Numbered from the stretch's first letter, positions 6,012 to 14,630 are shown. The stretch: DNA of 27,173 bases from an uncultured Eubacterium sp. (GCA_910584875.1 CAJUDA010000009.1:88245-115417); one strand, 5' to 3'. Notes: generated by a model not told the origin, from the sequence alone. Program-made: numbers and translations.

Positions 6012-7226
6012 TTATTTGCTTAACCGATTAGCACCGCAACGCTTGACCTCGTATTGGTAACTGTCGGTGTCTGCCGTCTGTGCTATGCCTTTTACCTCCT
6101 GTGCCGTTTCTACGGCCCTTTCCGGCTTCGTGCCTGCGGTTGCATTTCCCGTTTTCGGTGTTTCGTATCCGTACCCTGCGGTATCAGAATCCGCCACGAC
6201 TTCCGCCGTCTGCCCCGAAAATACAACATTCCTTTTCGGCTTCGTGCCTGTAAAGGCATTTTCAAATACATAGGCTTCTAAATCCGCTTCCCCCACCGCC
6301 TGCACGTCCACGGAATCAAATAAAATATTTCTGTCCGGCTTCGTGCCTGCCAAATCGGAATCGAATTTATACCCCTGTCCTGCTGCTGTTGCCGTCACTC
6401 CCTCGCTCCCTGCACCGCCTACGGTGTCTATATATGGGGTTGTGCCTGCTTTGGCTTTTCCTGTCTGATTGCTCGTAAACGGATAACCTTTCGTGTCCGA
6501 ATCGGTCACAATCTCGCTATCCTGCGTGGAAAACACTATATTTCTGTCCGGCTTCGTGCCGGTCCTCACGGCTTCGGCTATATACCCTGCTGCCCTTGCG
6601 TTTATGCTGATAACCGCATTTTCTACCGCTCCCTCCGTGTTCCTGTATGGCTCTGTGCCTGCCCTTAACTGCCCTGTCATAGGCGTAGAAAATAAAAAAT
6701 ACTCCGTGTGTGGCATTACTACCACACAAATAGAGCATTGGTAATATAATCCGTCCAAATGAGCCGTAAGACGCTTGTATATGTCAACCGTCTTTACAAT
6801 CTCGTCATAATCTGCTGCAACCCTCGAATTTGTGGTATCAAGCACTATACGGAAACAATACGGCTTTCCGTTGTATGAAAACCATTCCTCAATTTCGCTC
6901 TGTGGGTGTATCCCTCCTAACGCCCTTTCTACTGCTGCCTTAGTTCCTAATTTTTGGTGTACCCTTACGCCGTCCTTTATGATTGCCCTTTTCGCTTCTA
7001 TCGGGTAGTCGTAATCGTACCAATCCACATGCAAATCATAGGCTAATACGTCAAGCCACGTTTCCGTTAAACTGTCTATATTCGCATATATGACGTTCTT
7101 TTCTGCTTCCCATGCGGATATATGCAATTCCTCCGCAACCAACCGCCCCAAGGCAAGCATTTTTTCATCTTTTTTCAATGTGGGCGGAAAGGACAGTAAA
7201 AAATCTGCCGTCTTAATATTATTCAT
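6012..7226 (-). CDS. Baseplate/tail protein I (P2 gpI-like) with a repeat-bearing C-terminus
   Basis: This 404-residue protein starts at ATG 7226, next to a G-rich site; a GTG at 7235 is the alternative. The first ~180 residues look like P2 gpI, with landmarks DFLLSFPPTLKKDEKM, ELHISAWEAEKN, LDVLAYDLHVDWYDYDYP and AIIKDGVRVHQKLGTKAAVE. gpI links the baseplate wedge to the tail fibres. The C-terminal ~215 residues are an unusual run of about six degenerate repeats, each opening G-T-x-P-x-R-N and closing with Asp/Gly-x-x-Tyr-x-Tyr/Phe. The gene overlaps the end of J by 8 nt. Confidence 0.88.
   Translation of the reverse strand: MNNIKTADFLLSFPPTLKKDEKMLALGRLVAEELHISAWEAEKNVIYANIDSLTETWLDVLAYDLHVDWYDYDYPIEAKRAIIKDGVRVHQKLGTKAAVERALGGIHPQSEIEEWFSYNGKPYCFRIVLDTTNSRVAADYDEIVKTVDIYKRLTAHLDGLYYQCSICVVVMPHTEYFLFSTPMTGQLRAGTEPYRNTEGAVENAVISINARAAGYIAEAVRTGTKPDRNIVFSTQDSEIVTDSDTKGYPFTSNQTGKAKAGTTPYIDTVGGAGSEGVTATAAGQGYKFDSDLAGTKPDRNILFDSVDVQAVGEADLEAYVFENAFTGTKPKRNVVFSGQTAEVVADSDTAGYGYETPKTGNATAGTKPERAVETAQEVKGIAQTADTDSYQYEVKRCGANRLSK
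6030..6672 (-). repeat. Degenerate GTxPxRN repeats in gpI C-terminus
   Basis: Six units of about 33-39 codons are visible: openings AGTEPYRN, TGTKPDRNIVF, AGTTPYID, AGTKPDRNILF, TGTKPKRNVVF and AGTKPERAV, each ending near a GY-x-F/Y motif. Copies differ at DNA level but share blocks such as the GTKPDRNI coding sequence (near 6332-6351 and 6542-6561). Confidence 0.8.
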
Positions 7227-8364
7227 CTTCCACACCCCCGAAAGATATATTGCAATCCCTTATGACCGCCACGCTCCCCTTTGGGATTGTCGTAAATGCA
7301 GGCTTTACAATCTCCACCCTTTTAATGCCGGATTCCATAAGCATAGCATTAAAATAGGACGGGTTAATATCCCGCCCCATTTTAGAGGTCTGCCATAATA
7401 TATAATTTTCCTCTGCCAAGTCAACGGCCCTTTGGATTTCCTTTGTGCTTGCCGATTTATCCCTTGATATGTAATAAACCGCTTCAATGTCAAACGGTAT
7501 CGTAGTAGGTGCTGCCACTATTACCTTATCCGTCATTGGTCTAATATCGTCCGCACTCAAATACTCCTGTACCCGGTCTATCAATTCCTTATCCGGCAAC
7601 TCCCCGCCGTATAGCATGATTCTAATATCCGCTATTCCGGGTTCCGGGCTTTCCGCTGAAACGTCACTTATTTGTGAGGATACCGACTTGGCATGATAAA
7701 TATAGCTTCCACGGGGTCCGGCGGTCGTGTATGATTCCTCGCTTTCCCTCATACGGTTATAAAATGCCGTGTCGCTTTCCTCTTCGCTCCCTCCTGCCGT
7801 CACGGTTGTATTTGATACCTCTTTGAAATACAGAAATTCATCTGATACTAATTTGTTTACCTGTCCGGGTACAAAGTCATTCCCCGCCGTTCCTGCGGTC
7901 GTGCATACCGCCTTTACCTCTGCGTAGCTTTCGCCCGCCTTGAATATCAGATAATCCGTTGTGGCAAAATTTATAAAACCGTCTACGGTTACTTCCAGTG
8001 TGTCCGTTATGATGTAATCCTGCTCTAAAGTCGTGGTAATGTGGAATCCAAGCGTTGTACTCGCTGCGGTCGGCTGCAATCTGTATGTGTTATGGAAAAT
8101 CTCACTAAGGGAATCCAAGTTTTTACCTACTGCATACCTTGGAAGATTCTGCTTTGCCGATTCATTTATCTGTACCCGCTCCTGCACTAATACGCTTGCA
8201 AGCCATAATATGAACGCCCTTACCGGGTCTGCCGGGTAAAGCGTCCTGCCCGTGATTTTCTCATACCCCGCTATGAGTTTATTTACCAGTGCTTCCGTGT
8301 TGGTATCCACAAACTCGACTTCGGGAAGATTACTCGGTATATTCCTCTTTTTCGTATTCTCCAT
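7219..8364 (-). CDS. Baseplate wedge protein J (gpJ-like)
   Basis: This 381-residue protein matches the baseplate J family in length and layout: a helical N-terminus (LVNKLIAGYEKITGRTLYPADPVR, RVQINESAKQN), a central beta region (TTAGTAGNDFVPGQVNKL, NTTVTAGGSEEESD), then the typical SDTAFYNRMRE and AGPRGSYIYHAKS block (~205-230), and a C-terminal domain with EAVYYISRD. J proteins form the ring around the hub and join to gpI. GGAGG lies ~10 nt upstream of the ATG; the start overlaps the gp25-like gene by 35 nt. Confidence 0.93.
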   Translation of the reverse strand: MENTKKRNIPSNLPEVEFVDTNTEALVNKLIAGYEKITGRTLYPADPVRAFILWLASVLVQERVQINESAKQNLPRYAVGKNLDSLSEIFHNTYRLQPTAASTTLGFHITTTLEQDYIITDTLEVTVDGFINFATTDYLIFKAGESYAEVKAVCTTAGTAGNDFVPGQVNKLVSDEFLYFKEVSNTTVTAGGSEEESDTAFYNRMRESEESYTTAGPRGSYIYHAKSVSSQISDVSAESPEPGIADIRIMLYGGELPDKELIDRVQEYLSADDIRPMTDKVIVAAPTTIPFDIEAVYYISRDKSASTKEIQRAVDLAEENYILWQTSKMGRDINPSYFNAMLMESGIKRVEIVKPAFTTIPKGSVAVIRDCNISFGGVEDE

Positions 8365-8671
8365 TTATTTCTACCTCCACTATCGGCTTTAATATGCCCC
8401 TTTCATAATCCGCCTTAAAATATATGTTTGTGATTTCCGCCCTTGGCTCGTATTCCTCGGTCTTTTCGTAAATGTCCGTTGTCGCTAATGCCTTGGCTGC
8501 TTCTATCGGCTTATCTATGTATGTGGCGTTTAATCCCAATGCCCGGTCTAACGGTACATCATACTCCAATGAGGAATACAAAAACCAAAGATTCTGTATT
8601 ACTTCCTCTTCCACCGTTCCGGGGGCAAGGTTTATATTTTCTTTTTCCGTTGTGTCTATGACGTACCCCAT
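8330..8671 (-). CDS. Baseplate wedge protein W (gp25-like)
   Basis: This 113-residue protein of P2 gpW/T4 gp25 type bears LAPGTVEEEVIQNLWFLYSSLEYDVPLDRALG (~15-46), the conserved start of this family, and an acidic C-terminus (IVEVEINGEYEKEEYTE). It joins the sheath to the wedge. It lies immediately before J, as in P2 and Mu. Confidence 0.88.
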   Translation of the reverse strand: MGYVIDTTEKENINLAPGTVEEEVIQNLWFLYSSLEYDVPLDRALGLNATYIDKPIEAAKALATTDIYEKTEEYEPRAEITNIYFKADYERGILKPIVEVEINGEYEKEEYTE

Positions 8672-8677
8672 ACAACC

Positions 8678-9076
8678 CTACCTTTCCGGGTATTCCTCTA
8701 ATGATACCTTGCTTTCCGCAATCAATAGATTCCCTTTATTGTCGAACCTCTTATAGCCTTTGGAATGTGACGTAATGACCCATTTCGTGCCGTATTTCTT
8801 ACCACCTATAACCAATGTAAGTATTTTCCCCTGCTTGCGGTACTTATCTATTTTCGCCTGCATTGTCTTAGGGTTTACCCCAAGAAATGCGGACAGATAC
8901 ATAGAAAAACTCGCCGTGTCCGTATCATTGTACTGAAACTCCAACAACGGCTTTTTGTTATGCCTTGTATGCTTTGCATAATTGGTCTTGCTTTCAATCT
9001 GTAATCCGTCAAACGTCTGTACCGTTTTTTCAGATACTTTAAAAACAATGTCGCCAAGCGTTCCTACCTGTGCCAT
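8678..9076 (-). CDS. P2 gpU-like tail protein
   Basis: This 132-residue protein begins MAQVGTLGDIVFKVSEKTVQTFDGL, the recognisable opening of the gpU/phage tail protein U family, and has HNKKPLLEFQYNDTD and FLGVNPKTM in the middle and KRFDNKGNLLIAESKVSLEEY at the end. In P2, gpU binds the tail hub/tape-measure region. The ATG overlaps the upstream stop (TAATG), so translation is coupled. Confidence 0.83.
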   Translation of the reverse strand: MAQVGTLGDIVFKVSEKTVQTFDGLQIESKTNYAKHTRHNKKPLLEFQYNDTDTASFSMYLSAFLGVNPKTMQAKIDKYRKQGKILTLVIGGKKYGTKWVITSHSKGYKRFDNKGNLLIAESKVSLEEYPER

Positions 9077-9378
9077 TAGATACCTCCCAATATAAAGCCG
9101 TCGCCCTCCCCATCCGGCTTAAACAGGCACAAAACCCATTGCCCTACTTTGGGTATCCACGGCTTTATTTCAACCTTGCAATCCGCCGGGCAGCTTCCAC
9201 TTTTAATTTTTATTTCCGCCTTTGGCGGATTCTGCACTATCTTTAAATCCCCCGTCACTATTCCCTGGTCCTGTATCTTTACCCTCGCCGTCATTGCCCC
9301 GGCGTTCACGCTGCTTACAATCCCGACCCTCACAATATCCTTTAATTCCTGCATATCGTTATCATCAAACTGCTGCAA
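9076..9378 (-). CDS. Baseplate assembly protein V-like (spike)
   Basis: This 100-residue protein has the OB-fold pattern of gpV-type spike proteins: RVGIVSSVNAGAMTARVKIQDQ (~17-38), then PKVGQWVLCLFKPDGEGDGFILGGI at the C-terminus. It is much shorter than P2 gpV and lacks the beta-helical spike tip, as seen in Firmicutes versions. It starts with TTG, 8 nt after GGAGG and directly after the hub stop codon (TGATTG). Confidence 0.8.
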   Translation of the reverse strand: MQQFDDNDMQELKDIVRVGIVSSVNAGAMTARVKIQDQGIVTGDLKIVQNPPKAEIKIKSGSCPADCKVEIKPWIPKVGQWVLCLFKPDGEGDGFILGGI

Positions 9379-10704
9379 TCAATATCCCTCCAAACAACTA
9401 CGCAATTTTATCTGTACTTTGTATCCGCCCGTGATATTATGCGTTGCCTGCTCTACAATGTATTTTCCGTTAAATTCCCCATACCCATATACCCTAACCG
9501 TGATTCCTGCCACATAATCCACGTCGCCCACAAGCGTAAATTCTGCCGTTGTTTCCCCTTTATTCTTGGCTCTTAGGGATTTCCTCGCTAACTCCTTGGC
9601 TTCCGCCACGCTTGACACTTTCCGTTTTACTTCCAGTGTTTGACCGTCTGAATTGGCGTTTTCCGGCGTATAGGTTGCTTCTATGGTTTCCTTTGTGTTC
9701 GGGTCTGTATAAATGACGTGGCAGGACGAATAGGCGGTATCCGCCGTTTTCGTGGTAAAATTATAGCTTATGATATTTCCCTTTCCTGCCTTTATCTTTT
9801 TTACCTCTGCCTTTTTCTCAAAGTCCGCTGCGTCAAATAATACGATTGTCTTTGACGTGACTTTTAAGGATATTCCCGCCCTTTTGCACATCTTTTTCAG
9901 AAATGCAATGTCCGTCATGTTTACCTGTTCTTTCCGCTTGTAAACCGGGTTAGCGTTGGACAGATACATAAGTTTCATATTGCTTCGTTTGGCTATCTTC
10001 TCCGCCATATTTTTAAGGGTCGTATTCTCCCATTGCCTGTTATACTTCGTCTGCCTTAATTTTGCCTTATAAGGGATTGACGTAGCCTTTATTGTCAGCT
10101 TTTGGGGCGGCCCCGTATAGTTTACGCTGTCAATCTCAAAAACCCCACAATCCAATACCTTATCCTTTCCGTCCGAATATGGGTTTTTCTGAATAACCAT
10201 AGCGTGTATTTCCGTACCCTTAAACGCTCTTTTCTCGGATACCTTGGTTGTTTTGGTCGTTGTTACCGTTTCGCCCTCAACGTCTGAAGCATTGACCCAA
10301 CCGTATACCCTCGCCCCGTCCTGTGATATAAGGTGGTAAGGGTGGGCGTTTGAATTTGCTATCGTGCATTTACATTTACTTGCACCCCTTGTAACGGTCG
10401 GTGCTGCTGCCATTGAGGATATGTATACCGGTCCCCCTTTAAACTGCACGATATTACCTACCTTTATTTCCCCCTGCGTGGTAACTGTTTCCGTTTTGGT
10501 CTGTGTTGCCTTGTTAGTGTTTAACCAATCCTTAATCCATTTACCCTCTCTATCGTCAAGCGATATAGAAATATCGTCCGTTTCGTCCTCTTCCTTATCC
10601 GTAAAAGAAAGGGATAGCAGATACTTTGAAAGGTCCTTTGAAATATCCCTGCCCTTGAAATAGAGTTTTACTGCCGTCCGCCTTGCTAATGTCCTGTCAC
10701 TCAT
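9379..10704 (-). CDS. Baseplate hub protein (late control gpD-like) with an inserted SH3-like domain
   Basis: This 441-residue protein of the gpD/gp27 family caps the tube and holds the spike. Typical hub sequence flanks an insertion: the N-terminus SDRTLARRTAVKLYFKGRDI..DDISISLDDREG (~2-54) and, later, FEIDSVNYTGPP, LKNMAEKIAKRSNMK, KMCKRAGISLKV and YGYGEFNGKYIVEQATHNI. At ~78-145 is an SH3-like domain (GGPVYISS, HPYHLISQDGARVYGWVN) almost matching the endolysin repeats. The start overlaps gene X (ATGAGTGA). Confidence 0.9.
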   Translation of the reverse strand: MSDRTLARRTAVKLYFKGRDISKDLSKYLLSLSFTDKEEDETDDISISLDDREGKWIKDWLNTNKATQTKTETVTTQGEIKVGNIVQFKGGPVYISSMAAAPTVTRGASKCKCTIANSNAHPYHLISQDGARVYGWVNASDVEGETVTTTKTTKVSEKRAFKGTEIHAMVIQKNPYSDGKDKVLDCGVFEIDSVNYTGPPQKLTIKATSIPYKAKLRQTKYNRQWENTTLKNMAEKIAKRSNMKLMYLSNANPVYKRKEQVNMTDIAFLKKMCKRAGISLKVTSKTIVLFDAADFEKKAEVKKIKAGKGNIISYNFTTKTADTAYSSCHVIYTDPNTKETIEATYTPENANSDGQTLEVKRKVSSVAEAKELARKSLRAKNKGETTAEFTLVGDVDYVAGITVRVYGYGEFNGKYIVEQATHNITGGYKVQIKLRSCLEGY

Positions 10705-10921
10705 TTACCGCTGCCCCTCCTTTCTTCCACGGTGGCAGGGAATCGGATACCTCCAACGTGATTTCCGGCAAGGTCAAAATGACCCCTGCCGGAAAAATAA
10801 AGGTATCCTTATGCTCTAAATTCGCCTTAATCAGAGTATCCATATACATTTCGTTCCCCCATACCTTGTAGGCTACCGTATCCCATGTATCCCCCGATTT
10901 CGTGGTATATGTATCAAGCAT
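10697..10921 (-). CDS. Tail protein X (LysM-like)
   Basis: This 74-residue protein has the LysM-like signature of P2 gpX: TTKSGDTWDTVAYKVWGNEMYMDTLIKANLEHKDTFIFPAGVILTLP. gpX-type proteins sit between tape measure and hub. Its ATG overlaps the tape-measure stop codon, and its end overlaps the hub start. Confidence 0.9.
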   Translation of the reverse strand: MLDTYTTKSGDTWDTVAYKVWGNEMYMDTLIKANLEHKDTFIFPAGVILTLPEITLEVSDSLPPWKKGGAAVNE

Positions 10922-13900
10922 AAGCTACCCTGCCCTCCTGTTCTCTCTGCTCTTTTAGAATCGTGCGTATGATTTCCCGCAACTTCTCTAAAAATTCCTC
11001 GTCATACTGCTGTAACTGCTCTTTGATTCCGCTTGTATCCCCTCCGCCTGCTACTGTCACGCTTGGGGAATTTGTAACGTGAATCGTGATTGTACCCGCC
11101 CCTCCTGCGGTAGCGTTTACATTATTCGCCGTGTTGAGGTTTCCGGCTTGTGCCATATTGTTAAATATCTGCCCCGTCTGTGCTGCTGTAAATACTTTAC
11201 GGTTGGCAGCGTCCGTTATCAACTCCGGCCCGTTCTCGCCTGCTATAAAGGTGCTTGGTGTCCTGTTAGTACCTTTTGCAAATCCCGGTATCTCTGGTAT
11301 ATTGATACCCATACCGCCGATTCCCGGCACCCAATCCGGCACTTTCAGCTTGTTAAGTCCACGGATAACCGTGTTTATTACAGATACGATTACCTTAAAC
11401 GGTGCTTTGAAAATCTCTCCTAATCCGCTGAATACACCGCTAAAAATACTCTTGATTCCCTCCCAAGCCTGCGACCAATTCCCGGTAAATACTCCCGTGA
11501 TAAAGTCAATCAATCCTTGGAATACCTGCATAACACTACTTACAATGTTTGCTATGCTCTGTAATGCCGTTCCTAGCACATTTGCGAAAATCTCCGCCAC
11601 CAACTGTATAACAGGTATCAACGCCTGCAAAAGCTGTTGTAGCACGGGTAAAATCGCCTGTATAATGTTTTGGAAAATCGGCACTATCGTATTAAGCAGG
11701 CTGATGAACACGGGTAATACTGCGTCCACAATCTGCATGATGATAGGCAATAGCGTCTGTACCAACTGAATAATAACAGGCAAAACCGCCTGTATAATCT
11801 GTACCAAAATCGGCACAATGGTATTGACTAATTGGATAAAGACGGGCAGAACACTTTGTACTATCTGCAATACCAAAGGCAGGATAGCAGATATAAGTTG
11901 TACGATAACGGGCAGGATTTCCGCTATCAGTGACGCAAGCACCGTAATAACCGCACTTAACAACTCGCCCAAAACCGGGAGAATTGCCGTCACAAGCTGC
12001 CCGATAAGCGGTAGTATCTGCATAAACAAATCTGCAATCATTGGCAGGATAGGAAGTAACCCGGTCTGCAATGTATTTATGATTGTCGGCAAAACACTTT
12101 TAAGGGTGTCAAGCACCCCCGAACCGCTCGTAAAAAATGCGTCCTTTATCGCCGTTCCGACTTGGGTAATGATTCCCCAAAGTTTATCGAATACGGCTAA
12201 CCCCTCATCTCCGAAAGTCTTTTGTATAAACCCTCGTACCTGTTCTAAGTGGGTGGATACATAATAAATCGCACCGCCCACCGCTGCAATCACTCCGACC
12301 AAAGGGGCAACTTTTGTAAGGATTCCTCCAAACCCTCCGCCCATATTGCTTAGATATTTTGTAATACCCAAGCCTTTAATCATTGTAAAAGCCTTTTGAA
12401 CGGACAGAATACCGCCCTTTACCTGTAAAAACCCAAGTTTGGCTATCAATCCGCCCGCTTTCAACCCTACTAAGCCTGCTGCCACTTTTGCAACCGTGGC
12501 TATGACCTGTGGGTTTTCCTGTGCAAACTCTGAAAATTTTGTTACTACTTCCGATACCTTGTCGGCAACCATTCCAACATACGGCAAAAGCATATCGCCT
12601 AATACCGTTCCAAGGTTTGAAATGCTGTTTTTCGCCTTTGCTACCTTTGTTTCCGTGGTATCCATCATCTTGGCGTATGCTTCCTCTGTCGCACCGCAAG
12701 AATCAAGCATACCCTGTACGCTTTCGTTAAAGGAATCCACGCCGTCCGACATTAGGGATAATGCTGCTTTTCCCGCTTCGCTACTGCTGAACATATCCGA
12801 CAACGATTTACCGCTTCCCTCTGCGTCCTCCTGCACTATCTGCAATACGTCCGCCAAAGAGTAACCGCTCTTCATCAGCTCGCTAAAACTCTTCCCGGTC
12901 TTGCTTCGTAAAATCTTATCCGTTTGGCTTCCCGACTTGCCTAATTCGTTCAACATGCCGTTCATGTATGTAGTTGCTTCGGCTGTCGCTATACCTTTTG
13001 ACGTTAAGATTGCGTACCCCGCCCCCAACTGTTCCAAGGCTACATTGTTTGCGTTTGCGGTAGGGATAATTTTTCCCATGCTGCTTGACAATTCCGCTAC
13101 GGTCGTTTTTCCTTTATTTTGTATTTGTATCAGCATATCGGAAACGTCCGTAACTTTGCTCGCTTCCATTCCGTAAGCGTTAAGAATCGTACTAAGCACG
13201 TCTACCGCCTGCCCGGATTCCGCAAATCCAGCGGTTGCTAGTTTTGTCGCATTTTCTACAAACCCTACTGCGTCCGCCGTGTCCTGCCCCGCTGAAATGG
13301 CATTGTATACATCCTCTGCAAGGTCGTTTACGCTTTTCCCTGTTTCGTTGGATAACGCTATAATCTCCTGCCGTAACTGTGCCAATGGCACTACGTTTGT
13401 ATCCGCAATGGTCCCGACTTTCGCCATTGCCGTTTGAAATTCCTGTGCGTTTTTTACGGGGCCTGCATAAATGGCAGCACCGATAGCCGTAACCGTTCCA
13501 ATCAGACCGCCTAACTGTGCCTTGGTCTGTGAAATAGCCTGCTTATTGGCTGCCTGCTTCTCTGTAATCTCCTGTACCTTTTTCTGCGTCTGCTCCAAAC
13601 GCTCGTACTGCTGCCGTAATTCCTCCGTATCCCGCCCCAAGTTATCGGTATTTACCCCGGCTTCCCGTAAGGTATCGCTTAATTCCTGTAGCCTTTCCTC
13701 TTCCCTTGCCGTTGCGTCCTCGGCTTTCTGCAAGGCTCTTTCATTCGCCTGTAACTGCCGTGTGAGTTCCGGCGTTGCCTGCCCGGTTTCCTCAATTTCC
13801 CTTGTAAGCCGTTCATGCTCCGCCTGCAACTCATTTACCCTTGCCCTGCTTTTGGCTACTGCGTTCTGCTGTTTCTGATATGCGGATACGTCCTTTAATT

Positions 13901-14033
13901 TCTGGTCCGCACTCCGTAAATCATTTTGCAGGGCGTTCATGGTCTTAGACGCATTTTTAAAGGATTGCGAAAAGTTCGGCCCCAGTCTTGCGGTCAACTG
14001 AAATAGTAACTCAAACTGTTTAGCTGCTGCCAC
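10914..14033 (-). CDS. Tail tape measure protein (TP901 core family)
   Basis: This 1039-residue protein starts at GTG 14033, chosen for AAAGGAG 6-7 nt before; ATG 14081 lacks a site. It has an N-terminal coiled coil (~20-180), a Gly-rich hydrophobic segment (~178-195) and the TP901 tape-measure core (~200-440: FQTAMAKVGTIADTN, LSNETGKSVNDLAEDVYNAI, QNKGKTTVAELSSSMGKIIP). A second hydrophobic region follows at ~540-610, then thirteen 11-residue leucine/isoleucine-proline repeats, and a Gly/Asn-rich C-terminus. It sets tail length and is ejected during infection. It overlaps the E' frameshift product by 14 nt. Confidence 0.93.
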   Translation of the reverse strand: MAAAKQFELLFQLTARLGPNFSQSFKNASKTMNALQNDLRSADQKLKDVSAYQKQQNAVAKSRARVNELQAEHERLTREIEETGQATPELTRQLQANERALQKAEDATAREEERLQELSDTLREAGVNTDNLGRDTEELRQQYERLEQTQKKVQEITEKQAANKQAISQTKAQLGGLIGTVTAIGAAIYAGPVKNAQEFQTAMAKVGTIADTNVVPLAQLRQEIIALSNETGKSVNDLAEDVYNAISAGQDTADAVGFVENATKLATAGFAESGQAVDVLSTILNAYGMEASKVTDVSDMLIQIQNKGKTTVAELSSSMGKIIPTANANNVALEQLGAGYAILTSKGIATAEATTYMNGMLNELGKSGSQTDKILRSKTGKSFSELMKSGYSLADVLQIVQEDAEGSGKSLSDMFSSSEAGKAALSLMSDGVDSFNESVQGMLDSCGATEEAYAKMMDTTETKVAKAKNSISNLGTVLGDMLLPYVGMVADKVSEVVTKFSEFAQENPQVIATVAKVAAGLVGLKAGGLIAKLGFLQVKGGILSVQKAFTMIKGLGITKYLSNMGGGFGGILTKVAPLVGVIAAVGGAIYYVSTHLEQVRGFIQKTFGDEGLAVFDKLWGIITQVGTAIKDAFFTSGSGVLDTLKSVLPTIINTLQTGLLPILPMIADLFMQILPLIGQLVTAILPVLGELLSAVITVLASLIAEILPVIVQLISAILPLVLQIVQSVLPVFIQLVNTIVPILVQIIQAVLPVIIQLVQTLLPIIMQIVDAVLPVFISLLNTIVPIFQNIIQAILPVLQQLLQALIPVIQLVAEIFANVLGTALQSIANIVSSVMQVFQGLIDFITGVFTGNWSQAWEGIKSIFSGVFSGLGEIFKAPFKVIVSVINTVIRGLNKLKVPDWVPGIGGMGINIPEIPGFAKGTNRTPSTFIAGENGPELITDAANRKVFTAAQTGQIFNNMAQAGNLNTANNVNATAGGAGTITIHVTNSPSVTVAGGGDTSGIKEQLQQYDEEFLEKLREIIRTILKEQREQEGRVAYA
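11589..12017 (-). repeat. Thirteen 11-residue repeats in the tape measure
   Basis: The consensus is [ILV][LV]P[VIL][IVL]xQ[LI][IVL]x[AST]. The 429-bp block is exactly 13 x 33 bp without a gap; for example ILPVIVQLISA, ILPLVLQIVQS, VLPVFIQLVNT, IVPILVQIIQA. The third unit lacks the proline (VITVLASLIAE). Confidence 0.92.
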
Positions 14034-14573
14034 TTCCCGCTCCTTTCTTCTGCTCTTCGACAATCTCGTTATACTCGGCAATCCAAGAATCTAATTCCCT
14101 TGGTGTCCGGCTCAACCAAAACTCTAACCCGGTATGCGTTTCCTTGGATAACAGTAGGCTATTTCGTTTAAACCATTTGATAGGATTCTGCCTTAGAATC
14201 CCGTGCTTATTAAAAAATCCCTGCTCTTATTCTTGATTTTCCCAAAATCACGGATAGGCATATGAGCGATAACGTCACTTCCTACCCCTGCTGCCTTGGC
14301 TGCCAAGCGGTAGAGGAATGAGGTTGAAATTTCCGGGGATAATGCGTATTCCCCGACCGCTGCCATTTCGTTTTCAATGGCTACAAGGTCGTCGCCTATC
14401 AGTTTTTCAAAGTCGAAAACCAACCTTGTATAGGTCTTTTCCTCGAATGTGTACGGCTTCGTAAACTCATGCACATACGCCCCCTCCGGCGTGTCCGAAT
14501 CGGTCACAACTTTAACCGCTTCCTTTGTTTCCTCTGCTGCCTGCTCGTTTGCTGTTTTCTTAATATCTTCCAT
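14020..14573 (-). CDS. Tail assembly chaperone E+E' fusion by programmed -1 frameshift
   Basis: The zero frame reaches GAT TTT TTA, where the heptamer T TTT TTA (14211-14217) permits -1 slippage. The shifted frame then stays open for 63 codons to TAA at 14020-14022, so the fusion would be 184 residues. The E' part has KWFKRNSLLLSKETHTGLEF and RTPRELDSWIAEYNEIVEEQ, the Trp/Pro-rich pattern of E'-type proteins. P2 uses T TTT TTG at the same place. E and E+E' guide tape-measure assembly in P2-like tails. Confidence 0.85.
14193..14573 (-). CDS. Tail assembly chaperone E (zero-frame product)
   Basis: This 126-residue protein has an acidic N-terminus (EDIKKTANEQAAEETKEAVK), a YEEKTYTRLVFDFEKLIGDD-like core and KIKNKSRDFLISTGF at the end. 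It lies between the tail tube and the tape measure, as gpE/gp41 does. It is the main product when the ribosome does not shift; the ratio to E+E' is set by the slip site. The start follows a terminator by about 35 nt. Confidence 0.85.
   Translation of the reverse strand: MEDIKKTANEQAAEETKEAVKVVTDSDTPEGAYVHEFTKPYTFEEKTYTRLVFDFEKLIGDDLVAIENEMAAVGEYALSPEISTSFLYRLAAKAAGVGSDVIAHMPIRDFGKIKNKSRDFLISTGF
14211..14217 (-). promoter_or_regulatory. Programmed -1 frameshift slip site T TTT TTA
   Basis: The heptamer fits X XXY YYZ in the zero frame (GAT TTT TTA) and is placed 7 codons before the E stop. No strong stem-loop stands out just after it. Confidence 0.85.
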
Positions 14574-14606
14574 TTTCTAATCCTCCATAATCTGATTTTA
14601 GGCAGG

Positions 14607-14630
14607 AAAAAAGCACGGCTTCCCGTGCTT
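14607..14630 (-). terminator. Intrinsic terminator after the tail tube gene
   Basis: AAGCACGG and CCGTGCTT form an 8-bp stem with a 4-nt loop, followed on the minus strand by a T-run (14612-14607). The tube stop codon lies inside the stem. It probably lowers expression of the chaperone and later genes relative to capsid, sheath and tube. Confidence 0.82.

Noticed and set aside
11086..11769. Long plus-strand open frame (227 codons) opposite the tape measure
   Set aside because: Low-complexity shadow of the repeat-rich tape-measure gene, without a ribosome site or recognisable motifs.
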